Positions 24,421-31,460 of a stretch of DNA of 36,307 bases are shown here, one piece after another; positions within the stretch are counted from its first letter, which is position 1, and every line of letters starts with the position of its first letter. The DNA is taken from NCBI GenBank assembly GCA_040006675.1, contig JBDTWM010000015.1, forward strand, positions 1-36,307, written 5' to 3'. Position numbers and translations under genes: made by a program. The DNA comes from Austwickia sp040006675 (GTDB lineage Bacteria; Actinomycetota; Actinomycetes; Actinomycetales; Dermatophilaceae). The notes below the pieces were generated by a model, which saw nothing but the letters and a program-made list of their open reading frames with translations, ran no database searches and was not told the origin of the DNA.

Positions 24421-24456
24421 TCAGCGCGCCCGGATCCGAAGCAGAGCCCGGCGCAT
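24421..24456 (-). CDS. candidate leader peptide of leuS
   Basis: A short frame encodes MRRALLRIRAR. It has two adjacent leucine codons (CTG CTT) and ends one base before the antiterminator half-site, the geometry of classical attenuation. TACCCT lies 6 nt before the ATG, so it could be translated from a leaderless transcript; there is no Shine-Dalgarno. Five Arg codons weaken the leucine-specific reading. Expression is unproven. Confidence 0.4.
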   Translation of the reverse strand: MRRALLRIRAR

Positions 24457-24601
24457 GGGCCCAGGGTAGCCCACGGAGCCCGGCCGGCCGGATGACGATT
24501 CGGCCGAGGGGACGCTCGCCGATGCCGCCCGCGGGCCCTTGCTCGCGCTCGTTGCGAGAGGTACGGAAAGACTGCTCGGCCGACGGCGCGTGGCCGCCGC
24601 G

Positions 24602-25264
24602 TCAGGCGGCCAACGCCCCGAGCATCAACCCCGCCTGCGCCAGGTGGTAGGTGGTCAGGACCACCAGGCCCGCGCGGGCTCGCGGACCGACGAACCGGTC
24701 GAGCCCCAGGACCGTGTACGAAACGGTGAACAGGACAGCACCGGCGACGGCGACCACCCGCCCGCTCAGGCCGGTGAGCACCGCCAGCGCGAGGAGCGCG
24801 ACGCCGTACGCGAGGACCGTCTTCGCCAGCAGCGTGTCCCCATCCGCGAGGACGGCCCCGCGCACCCGGGGCAGCGAACGGACAGCGAACGGGGCGACGA
24901 GGATCGCCCCGATCAGGCCGGTGACCGGGTGCAGCCCGTTCGCTCCGGTGATGGCCGCGAAGGCGACCAGGTATGCCGCGTGTCCGGCGAGGAACGCGGC
25001 AACGCCCACCCAGAAGGCCCACCCCTGCCCGCGCAGCAGGGCGACGTCTCCCACCAGCCCGAACGCCAACGCGACCAGCACGGCCCATCCGGTGCCGGTG
25101 TCCGTGGCGCCGAGCGTGATCGCCCAGAGGATGAGGACCGTCGCCGTGGCCACCTTGGCTACCGGGAAGAGGATGTGGAACGGCGGCAGCGCGCGCCGCT
25201 GGCCGGCGTACCAGCACGTGGCCGCCGCCGCGAGGAAAGCAACCCCCAGCAGCGAGCTGATCAT
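24602..25264 (-). CDS. YhhN/TMEM86 family membrane protein (lysoplasmalogenase-like)
   Basis: The 220-residue protein is almost wholly hydrophobic with about eight membrane helices. FHILFPVAKVATA, GLVGDVALL and AGHAAYLVAF are typical of the YhhN family, in which eukaryotic TMEM86B and some bacterial members cut the vinyl-ether bond of lysoplasmalogens. Substrate here is unknown. GGAG lies 10 nt before the ATG. The alpha/beta hydrolase gene ends 45 bp upstream on the same strand, so the two are probably co-transcribed. Confidence 0.85.
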   Translation of the reverse strand: MISSLLGVAFLAAAATCWYAGQRRALPPFHILFPVAKVATATVLILWAITLGATDTGTGWAVLVALAFGLVGDVALLRGQGWAFWVGVAAFLAGHAAYLVAFAAITGANGLHPVTGLIGAILVAPFAVRSLPRVRGAVLADGDTLLAKTVLAYGVALLALAVLTGLSGRVVAVAGAVLFTVSYTVLGLDRFVGPRARAGLVVLTTYHLAQAGLMLGALAA

Positions 25265-25309
25265 GGTGATCGGACTCCATCTGTTCGCCGGTCGTCCTCA
25301 GGGTGGCCG

Positions 25310-26470
25310 TCAGGAGAAGGCGGCCTGGCGCTGCGCCCGGTGATCCGGGAGCGATCGGGTGGCGCGTCGCGACCGCGCCACCAGATCCACGAGGTGCTCG
25401 TTGAGCAGGCCCGGGTGCTCCAGCATGATCAGGTGACCGGCCAGGTCGCACACCACGTGTTCGGACCCGGGCAGGAGCCGCACGATGGCCTCGCTGTGAT
25501 CCGGCGGAGTCAGGCGGTCGTCGGCCCCGTTGAGCACCAGCGTCTCCAGCCCGTGATACGCAGCCAGCGCCTCGACCTTGTCGTGCTCGTTCAGGCGCGG
25601 CATGAACGCGGAGACGACATCGAGACGCGTGTTGTAGAGCATCGAGGAGCTGAAGTCGATGATGCTCATCGGCACGGGTGAGGCGAACGACCCCCAGTTG
25701 GTGAAGAAGTTGAGCAGGTCCCGGCCCGCGCGAACGACCGAGTCCACCTGGCCCTGGGAGCCGGCGAGCCGCCTTGTCAGCGTCGGACCGACCCTCCACA
25801 CCGCCCGGCCGGGTAGCGTGCCCACGCCGAAGGTCAGGCTGGACAGGCCCCCGGTGCTCGTGGCGACGAACGCGGCGCCGATGACCCGGTGGCGGACCAG
25901 CTCCGGGTGGTGCAGGCCGAGCGACATCATGGCCATGGCTCCCATGGAGTGCCCGACCAGCACGATCGGCCCCTCGGGCACGGCCGCCTCCAGCACCGTG
26001 GCCAGGTCAGCGCCGAGCTGGTCAATGGTGCAGCTGCCTGATTCGCCCGCTTCGGAGCGCCCGTGGCCTCGCAGGTCCCACAGCACCACGCGGTAGCCGG
26101 CGTCCCGCATCTGTCGACGCTGGAAGACCCAGCACCTGCCCGACAGGCAGTACCCGTGCGTGAAGACGATGGTCGGCAACGCCTCCCCCGGCAGAGCCGG
26201 AGGCGACGCGCTGTGACGGGCATGGTCGATCTCGACGTGCAGCTCGACCCCGTCGGTCGTCCGTACGCGCAGCGTCTCGTCGGGCGTCTCCTCGTACAGG
26301 CCGTGACGCGCGCCGCGCGCCTCGTCCAGCGCGACCGCAAGGCGCCGGTCCCTGCTGAGCCGTTCGGCGGCGAGACCCGCGGCCGTCGTCAGTCCCGCAG
26401 CGGCGAGGCCTCGCCCGAACCCGCTCAAGCCTCGCATCGTCGCCGCGCCTGGCATTGGCGCTATTGCCAT
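25310..26470 (-). CDS. alpha/beta hydrolase
   Basis: A 386-residue hydrolase from ATG 26470, set by AGGAGG 10 nt upstream (an earlier ATG is too close to that site). The catalytic triad is Ser175 in LVGHSMGAMA, Asp318 in NGADDRLTPP and His346 in AGHLIMLEH; FTHGYCLSG gives the oxyanion hole. The first 45 residues include a small-residue hydrophobic stretch (GRGLAAAGLTTAAGLAAE) that may be a signal or anchor. Substrate unknown; a lipase, esterase or epoxide-hydrolase-like activity is possible. Pairing with the YhhN gene suggests lipid work. Confidence 0.88.
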   Translation of the reverse strand: MAIAPMPGAATMRGLSGFGRGLAAAGLTTAAGLAAERLSRDRRLAVALDEARGARHGLYEETPDETLRVRTTDGVELHVEIDHARHSASPPALPGEALPTIVFTHGYCLSGRCWVFQRRQMRDAGYRVVLWDLRGHGRSEAGESGSCTIDQLGADLATVLEAAVPEGPIVLVGHSMGAMAMMSLGLHHPELVRHRVIGAAFVATSTGGLSSLTFGVGTLPGRAVWRVGPTLTRRLAGSQGQVDSVVRAGRDLLNFFTNWGSFASPVPMSIIDFSSSMLYNTRLDVVSAFMPRLNEHDKVEALAAYHGLETLVLNGADDRLTPPDHSEAIVRLLPGSEHVVCDLAGHLIMLEHPGLLNEHLVDLVARSRRATRSLPDHRAQRQAAFS

Positions 26471-26668
26471 CTGCCCCATCCCTCCTGACGTGGTCAACCA
26501 CCCACAGGCCACGGCGGTCGACGAGAGCGCGCGTTCACCCTCTGTCGTTCACCTTGCCGTGTCCACCTTCTCTATCGACCTAGTCAAGCACCGATACAGG
26601 GATGCGACCCCGATAAGAAGTCCGACCTTCGCCACACTTGGTGGAACGACGCGCAGCGGGGTGACGCT
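26471..26668 (-). other. upstream region of the hydrolase gene
   Basis: About 200 bp without a gene, the least GC-rich stretch around here. On the minus strand TTGACT and a TATCG/CGATA inverted repeat spaced by 14 nt are visible, but no convincing -10 pairs with them, so I call no promoter. Confidence 0.3.
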
Positions 26669-26705
26669 CGAAGGGCCGCCTCCCGTCGCGGGAAGCGGCC
26701 CTTCG
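26669..26705 (-). terminator. strong hairpin after rpsT
   Basis: A perfect 11-bp stem CGAAGGGCCGC/GCGGCCCTTCG, with a smaller CCCG/CGGG stem in its loop, lies about 40 nt after the rpsT stop. Its symmetry would let it act on either strand. Confidence 0.8.
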
Positions 26706-26746
26706 GTCGTGCGCACGGGCCGCACATCAGCCGTGCGCTGGGCGCG

Positions 26747-27007
26747 TCACAGCGCGTTGTACGTCTTGGCCATCGCCGACTTCTTGTTGGCGGCCTGGTT
26801 CTTGTGAATCACACCTTTGCTGACGGCCCTATCGAGCTTCTTGGACGCCAGGCGGAGCGCCGCGCTCGCCGCGTCCTTGTCGCCGCTCGCCGCGGCCTGG
26901 CGGAATTTGCGGATCCAGGTGCGCATCTCAGATTTGTGCGCCTTGTTGCGTTCGGTGCGCTTCGCGTTGGTCTTGATGCGCTTGATCTGGGACTTGATGT
27001 TCGCCAC
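26747..27007 (-). CDS. rpsT: 30S ribosomal protein S20
   Basis: An 86-residue, very Lys/Arg-rich helical protein that binds 16S rRNA early in 30S assembly. The family start MANIKSQIKRIKTN is seen from the GTG codon at 27007, and the end VSKGVIHKNQAANKKSAMAKTY is typical. The ribosome site is weak (AGAGA). A long leader with two hairpins precedes it and a strong terminator follows, so it is probably a one-gene transcript. Confidence 0.98.
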   Translation of the reverse strand: MANIKSQIKRIKTNAKRTERNKAHKSEMRTWIRKFRQAAASGDKDAASAALRLASKKLDRAVSKGVIHKNQAANKKSAMAKTYNAL

Positions 27008-27036
27008 GGTTCTCTTTCGGGTCGATCGGCCGCCCT

Positions 27037-27080
27037 GACGGGCAGGCCCGTCCTCGCGTTCCGCGGGCAGGCCGCCCGCG
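27037..27080 (-). promoter_or_regulatory. twin hairpins in the rpsT leader
   Basis: Two perfect 7-bp stems stand side by side: CGCGGGC/GCCCGCG (27062-27080, 5-nt loop) and GACGGGC/GCCCGTC (27037-27052, minimal loop, so 6 bp in practice), ending 29 nt before the rpsT GTG. They could be an autoregulatory S20-binding leader; this is inference. Confidence 0.45.
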
Positions 27081-27186
27081 CTGGGGCGAACGGCGGTGGC
27101 TCACCCGGGGACGGGTGGCCGCGGACCAAGGACGGACTGGGACAGTGCGTGAGCAGCGCACGACCTGGGCGCGCACGCAAGGCGCC

Positions 27187-27216
27187 ATCTTACCGGCGAC
27201 GCGCTCGCTCCCCCAA
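27187..27216 (-). promoter_or_regulatory. candidate rpsT promoter
   Basis: On the minus strand TTGGGG (27216-27211) and TAAGAT (27192-27187) are 18 bp apart. This predicts a leader of about 170 nt before rpsT. Confidence 0.5.
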
Positions 27217-27241
27217 ACGGCCGCCCGGGTCTTTGCTGGTG

Positions 27242-28294
27242 CTACCCGCCGCCGCGCGTCGATCCCCGCCGGGCACCCGCGAGATCGAGGATGGCCCGCT
27301 CTACCGCATACTGCGGGTCGCGCCCCCCGCCTTTCACCGCGAAGTCCGCGGCGGCAACGGCCTGGATGGCGCCGCCCAGCCCATCGAGATCCCAGCCGGA
27401 CAAGGCACGCCGGGCCCGGTCGATCTGCCACGGCGCCATCTCGAGGGCCTTGGCGAGCTGGGCGGACGAACCGCGCGGGGCGCCGGCCACCTTCACCAGC
27501 TGCCGCAGCTGCGAAGCGAGCACGGCGACCATCGGCACCGGGTCGACGCCGACCGCGAACGCGTGGCGGGCGAGTGACAGGGCCTGCCCCACGTCCCCCG
27601 CGAGCGCCGCGTCGGCGACCCGGAAGCCTGTCGCCTCGATCCGGCCCCCGTGGTACGTCTCGACGGTCTGCTCCGCGACCGTCCCCGTCGTGTCGGCGAT
27701 GAGCTGGGCGCAGGCCGCGGCCAGCTCTGACAGGTCCTTGCCGACAGCCTCGACGAGCGCCCGCACGGCACCCGGCGCGATCGAGCGCCCCTGCCGGCGA
27801 AACTCGTTGACGACGAACTCGCCCTTGTCCCGGTCGGACTTGACGGCCGGGGCCTGCAGCACGCGGGCGCCGGCCGATTTCAGCGCGTCCAGGACCTTCT
27901 TGCCGCGCACCCCTCCGTGGTGCACGACGATCAACGTGACGTGCTCGGCGGGTGCGGCCAGAAAGGCCAGCAGATCCTTGGCCAGCTCGTCACCGACCTC
28001 CTCGGCGCCCGAGACGACCACCGCGATGCTTCCGCCGAACAGCGAGGGGCTGGTGTGCCGGATCAACGCGCCCGGCTCGTACGCGGTTGCCTCCACCCGC
28101 ACGACCTCCAGGTCAGGACACGTCGCCTTCACGGCGTCGATGGTGGCGGTGACCGCCCGCTGCGCGAGCAGCTCCTCAGGACCGTTGACCAACACGTACG
28201 GCGGCACGCCACGGGCGTGAGGCGAGCGGGCCTCCAGCGGCGGCCCTTCACTGGCCTGTGGCCGTGGCGGACGGCGGCCGGACGGCGGGGTCAT
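27242..28294 (-). CDS. holA: DNA polymerase III delta subunit
   Basis: HolA is the clamp-loader wrench that opens the sliding clamp. About 350 residues; after a Pro/Arg-rich N-terminus of 30 residues comes the ATPase-like fold (YVLVNGPEELLAQRAV, TSPSLFGGSIAVVVSG, LIVVHHGGVRGKKVLDALK), then the DNA_pol3_delta C-terminal helices (LADTTG, DAALAGDVGQALSLARHAFAVGVDPVPMVAVLASQLRQLV, and a final ALSGWDLDGLGGAIQAVAAADFAVKGG region). The start is ATG 28294 or GTG 28303. It is 234 bp from rpsT, which follows on the same strand. Confidence 0.93.
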   Translation of the reverse strand: MTPPSGRRPPRPQASEGPPLEARSPHARGVPPYVLVNGPEELLAQRAVTATIDAVKATCPDLEVVRVEATAYEPGALIRHTSPSLFGGSIAVVVSGAEEVGDELAKDLLAFLAAPAEHVTLIVVHHGGVRGKKVLDALKSAGARVLQAPAVKSDRDKGEFVVNEFRRQGRSIAPGAVRALVEAVGKDLSELAAACAQLIADTTGTVAEQTVETYHGGRIEATGFRVADAALAGDVGQALSLARHAFAVGVDPVPMVAVLASQLRQLVKVAGAPRGSSAQLAKALEMAPWQIDRARRALSGWDLDGLGGAIQAVAAADFAVKGGGRDPQYAVERAILDLAGARRGSTRGGG

Positions 28295-28468
28295 GGGGTC
28301 CACCCAGGCTGAGGACCGTCCATGCTGTCACCGCTGAAAGGTCCCCGGCCGGCGCCTTCGCCCCCGTCACGTCGTCTCGTCACCGGTGGCCTCACAGCCC
28401 ATACCCTGCCACGCAACGCCGACAGCGACCCGTGCCGGGCGACCGGGCGGGATCCTTGCCCGTTTCGC

Positions 28469-28483
28469 GGCGCCGCGGGCGCC
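28469..28483 (-). terminator. short hairpin at the dinG stop
   Basis: GGCGCC-CGC-GGCGCC forms a 6-bp stem with a 3-nt loop beginning at the last base of the dinG stop codon. No T-tract. The rest of the 188-bp gap to holA holds no gene. Confidence 0.4.
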
Positions 28484-30822
28484 TACGTCTCGCCCTCGGC
28501 TGCTCCGCCCAGCCCCAGACTCTGGAGGCGGTGCGCGACCTCAGCCGTCGGGCGGCTCAGGTGGCCGGCGAGTTCCTCAAGGTCGAGCCCGAGTTCGGCT
28601 CCGTCGCGCAGCTCCTCGTCGGCGTCCGAGGACCATGGATGCCCGCCTGTCACCCCGGTACGGTCCGCGTCGGCGACGGGAGCTCCCGTGGCGAACGGCG
28701 GCGCGAACAGATCCTGGTCGGTCGCGGCCGGCTCGACGATCTCGACCCCGGGAGGGTCAGCGGCCGCCTCCCCGGCCGCGGTGGTCCCCGGACCGGGGGC
28801 CGCGCGGCGGCGCCCGGGTTCACGCACCGGCAGCGTGGGCTCCGCCGTCGCGTCCAGTCGCTTGAGCGCGGCCAGGACGAGATCACGGTCGGTCGTGGGC
28901 CAGAAGGACGGCACCGACCGTTGGAGGAAGCCGGCGTAGCGGGCCGTGACCATCCGCGGGTCGAGGAACGCCACGACGCCTCGATCGTCACCCCGCCGGA
29001 TCAGCCGCCCCGCCCCCTGCGCGAGGCGCAGTGCCGCGTGCGTCGCGGACACCGCCATGAACCCGTTACCGCCGTGCCGCGCCACGGACTCCGCGCGCGC
29101 CGACATGAGCGGGTCATCCGGGCGCGGGAAGGGGATCCGGTCGATCACCACGAGTTGGCACGCTGAACCCGGTACGTCGACGCCCTGCCACAAGGAGAGT
29201 GTCCCGAACAGACAGGTCCGCGCCTGGCGGGCAAAACCACGCACGAGCGTGGGTGTCTGGTCGTCGCCCTGGCACAGCACCGGATAGTCCTCGCCGAGCC
29301 TGGAGCGCATCTCCTCCGCCGCTGCCCGCGCCGCCCGCATCGAGGAGAACAGCCCGAGGGTCCGCCCTCCCGCAGCTCGGATCAGCGCTTCCAACTCGTC
29401 CATCGCCAGGGGCGACGTCCCGTCCCGGCCTGGAGCGGGGAGGCTGGCGGCGACGTAGGCGATCCCCTGTCCGGGGTAGTCGAACGGGCTGCCTACGTCG
29501 AGCCCCTGCCACGCGGGCGCGCCTTCCCCGCACAGCCCCACCATGCCCGCGACCGGTTCGAACGACCCTCCGAGCGCCAGCGTGGCCGACGTCAACACGG
29601 TGGTCCGCTCGCTGAACAGGCCGTCGCGGAGCAGGCCCGCCACGGACAGCGGCGCCACCCGCAGCATCGGCCCTCGTTGGGGATCGTCGCTGATCCACAC
29701 CACGTCGAGCTCGCGTCCGGCGAGAAGGCGTTCGCACACTCCGTACACGTCGTCGACCGCGGCCTTCGCCGCCGCTCGTGAGCCGTCCGCGGGGTCGCAC
29801 CGCTCACCCGGCTCCGGCTTCAGCCCGGACACGCAGGAGCGCGCCGCCTGCAAAACCTCGCCGAGCGCCACGACCAGGGACTGCGCAGGGCGCGTGATCC
29901 GGCCCTCGGGGAGTTCGGCGAGCACCTCGCCCAGCGCCTCGCCCGCCTTCGTGAGTGCGTCGGTATCCGCCAACCGTCGAGCCTTCTTCACCGCCGAGGC
30001 GATCGTGCCCGGGGCCAGCTCGCCTGAGACCGTGGTGGTCACGCGGTCCATGAGCTCGTGGGCCTCATCGACGATCAGCACGTCGTGCTCGGGCAGGAGC
30101 GCGAGCGATTCGAAGGCGTCGATCGCGAGCAGCGCGTGGTTCGTGACGACGATGTCGGCGTCCCCCGCCGCACCACGGGCCACCTCCACGAAGCACTCCT
30201 CGCGCATGGGGCACGCCGGCCCCAGGCATTCGCGCCCGGACACGGACACCTGGCGCCAGGCCCGCTCCGACACGCCGGGCACCAACTCGTCGCGGTCCCC
30301 CGAGGTCGTGCCCTCGGCCCACGTGCGCAGTCGCCGCACCTCGGCGCCCAGTCGGGAGACGCCCTCGTCGACCGCGCCGACGGACAGCAGCGCACCCTCG
30401 TCGTCATCCGGGAAGCCGCCCGCGAGGCGGTAGACGCACAGGTAGTTGCGTCGCCCCTTGAGCAGGGCGGACACGGGACGCCGACCGAGCAGCGGTCGCA
30501 CGGCCTCCGCGAGCGCCGGCATATCCCGATCGATGATCTGAGCCTGCAAAGCCAGCGTCGCGGTCGCGACGACGACGGGGGTGCCGGACTCGTACGCGTG
30601 CGCCACGGCCGGCACCAGGTAGGCCAACGACTTGCCGGTGCCCGTCCCCGCCTGTACCAACAGGTGCTGGCCACTGACGATCGCGTCCTGGACCGCCTGG
30701 GCCATCTGCACCTGCCCGGCCCGCTCCACCCCCCCGATCGCGCTGACGGCGGCGCGCAGCATCGCGAGCCGGTCCACGTGCGGCGCCGTTTGCGACTTTG
30801 GCGTACGGCGCTGTGGGGACAC
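28483..30822 (-). CDS. dinG: DinG/XPD-family ATP-dependent helicase with C-terminal extension
   Basis: An iron-sulfur superfamily 2 helicase of 779 residues from GTG 30822. Walker A is GTGTGKS (59-65), the Walker B box is DEAH (252-255), and four cysteines for a 4Fe-4S cluster are Cys129, Cys199, Cys204 and Cys210. Motifs V/VI read LWQGVDVPG and QGAGRLIRR. Such enzymes unwind R-loops, forks and G-quadruplex DNA. After about residue 663 there is an extra tail of some 115 residues: a Pro/Ala linker and then a small helical unit (728-771) starting HPWSSDADEELRDG. TACGCT lies 6 nt before the GTG, suggesting a leaderless message. The frame stays open to 31065, but that part is Arg/Gly-rich intergenic sequence. 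No LexA box is near. Confidence 0.93.
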   Translation of the reverse strand: MSPQRRTPKSQTAPHVDRLAMLRAAVSAIGGVERAGQVQMAQAVQDAIVSGQHLLVQAGTGTGKSLAYLVPAVAHAYESGTPVVVATATLALQAQIIDRDMPALAEAVRPLLGRRPVSALLKGRRNYLCVYRLAGGFPDDDEGALLSVGAVDEGVSRLGAEVRRLRTWAEGTTSGDRDELVPGVSERAWRQVSVSGRECLGPACPMREECFVEVARGAAGDADIVVTNHALLAIDAFESLALLPEHDVLIVDEAHELMDRVTTTVSGELAPGTIASAVKKARRLADTDALTKAGEALGEVLAELPEGRITRPAQSLVVALGEVLQAARSCVSGLKPEPGERCDPADGSRAAAKAAVDDVYGVCERLLAGRELDVVWISDDPQRGPMLRVAPLSVAGLLRDGLFSERTTVLTSATLALGGSFEPVAGMVGLCGEGAPAWQGLDVGSPFDYPGQGIAYVAASLPAPGRDGTSPLAMDELEALIRAAGGRTLGLFSSMRAARAAAEEMRSRLGEDYPVLCQGDDQTPTLVRGFARQARTCLFGTLSLWQGVDVPGSACQLVVIDRIPFPRPDDPLMSARAESVARHGGNGFMAVSATHAALRLAQGAGRLIRRGDDRGVVAFLDPRMVTARYAGFLQRSVPSFWPTTDRDLVLAALKRLDATAEPTLPVREPGRRRAAPGPGTTAAGEAAADPPGVEIVEPAATDQDLFAPPFATGAPVADADRTGVTGGHPWSSDADEELRDGAELGLDLEELAGHLSRPTAEVAHRLQSLGLGGAAEGET

Positions 30823-30828
30823 CGCTCC

Positions 30829-30834
30829 AGCGTA
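30829..30834 (-). promoter_or_regulatory. candidate -10 of dinG (leaderless)
   Basis: TACGCT ends 6 nt before the GTG; the same arrangement, down to the GGAGCG spacer, occurs before the LysR gene. Confidence 0.5.
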
Positions 30835-30839
30835 GGCGT

Positions 30840-30941
30840 CCCGCTGCGCGCTCAGCGGGAGGGCGCCAGGCCCCCCACGCCCGCGCCCGTGCCCACGCCC
30901 GCGTCGGCGACGATGCCGGCTTCGCTGAGCGCTCAGCGGGA
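30840..30941. repeat. inverted and direct repeats between dinG and the DUF2752 gene
   Basis: Three elements: an inverted repeat CCCGCTG/CAGCGGG (30840-30859), a perfect 16-bp palindrome CGCTGAGCGCTCAGCG (30923-30938), and a 13-bp direct repeat GCGCTCAGCGGGA (30848-30860 and 30929-30941) shared by both, 81 bp apart. They sit in the divergent promoter region. Confidence 0.75.
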
Positions 30942-30951
30942 AACGTGGCCG

Positions 30952-30957
30952 TACGCT
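30952..30957 (+). promoter_or_regulatory. candidate -10 of the DUF2752 gene
   Basis: TACGCT lies 29 nt before the ATG, leaving room for the GGGAG ribosome site. It follows the 16-bp palindrome by 13 bp. Confidence 0.4.
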
Positions 30958-30986
30958 GACCCGACACACATCCGGGAGATGGGCAT

Positions 30987-31436
30987 ATGGTGATCGGCCG
31001 GCATGCGCAGCGACCGCCGAGCTGTCCGGCGCCCGCACATCGACCCGTGGGCCTTCGTGCCCCACTGTCTGCGGCGGCAGGGACGCTCGCGGCGACGGGG
31101 CTGGTGGCTGCGGTCGACCCGGCCGTATCGGGGCGTTACCCCCCGTGTCCGTTCCTCACCCTCACCGGTTGCGCGTGCCCGCTGTGCGGGGGCTTGCGCG
31201 CCGTCCACGCGCTCACCCGGCTCGACGTGAGCACCGCCTTGACCTACAACGCGCTGGTCCCGCCCGTCGTGCTCGTCGTGATCGCGTTCTGGGGCTTCTG
31301 GATCATCCGAGCAGCGCGCGGCTTGTCGGCCGACGTCTCCGTCACGCGCTGGACCTATCGGGTGGTTGTGGTGCTGGGCGTCATCTTCACGATCCTGCGC
31401 AACCTTCCCGGTCTGCAACCGCTCCTACCCGGCTAG
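30987..31436 (+). CDS. DUF2752 membrane protein
   Basis: The 149-residue protein matches the DUF2752 pattern: YPPCPFLTLTGCACPLCGGLRAVHAL (51-75) with four cysteines, followed by VSTALTYNAL and two or three membrane helices (about 28-44, 90-107, 125-140). The family is widespread in Actinobacteria and Bacteroidetes without known function; the CxCPxCG cluster suggests metal or disulfide chemistry. GGGAG lies 8 nt before the ATG. It is convergent with hflX (24 bp). Confidence 0.85.
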   Translation: MVIGRHAQRPPSCPAPAHRPVGLRAPLSAAAGTLAATGLVAAVDPAVSGRYPPCPFLTLTGCACPLCGGLRAVHALTRLDVSTALTYNALVPPVVLVVIAFWGFWIIRAARGLSADVSVTRWTYRVVVVLGVIFTILRNLPGLQPLLPG

Positions 31437-31460
31437 CGAGACCCCGGGTGACGTCTGCGG

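Larger units (their letters stand above)
24275..24601 (-). other. leuS leader region (no full-size gene)
   Basis: The 327 bp between leuS and the YhhN gene hold the candidate leader peptide, terminator hairpin and two further hairpins described separately. Upstream of 24470 I see only GC-rich sequence with no gene and no clear terminator for the YhhN gene. Confidence 0.6.

Noticed and set aside
24275..24601. T-box riboswitch before leuS
   Set aside because: No T-box core sequence or specifier-loop architecture recognised; the leader peptide with alternative stems fits better.
30823..31065. 81-residue N-terminal extension of dinG
   Set aside because: Encoded by repeat-rich intergenic DNA, Arg/Gly-rich, and it would run into the divergent gene; GTG 30822 has a -10 box.
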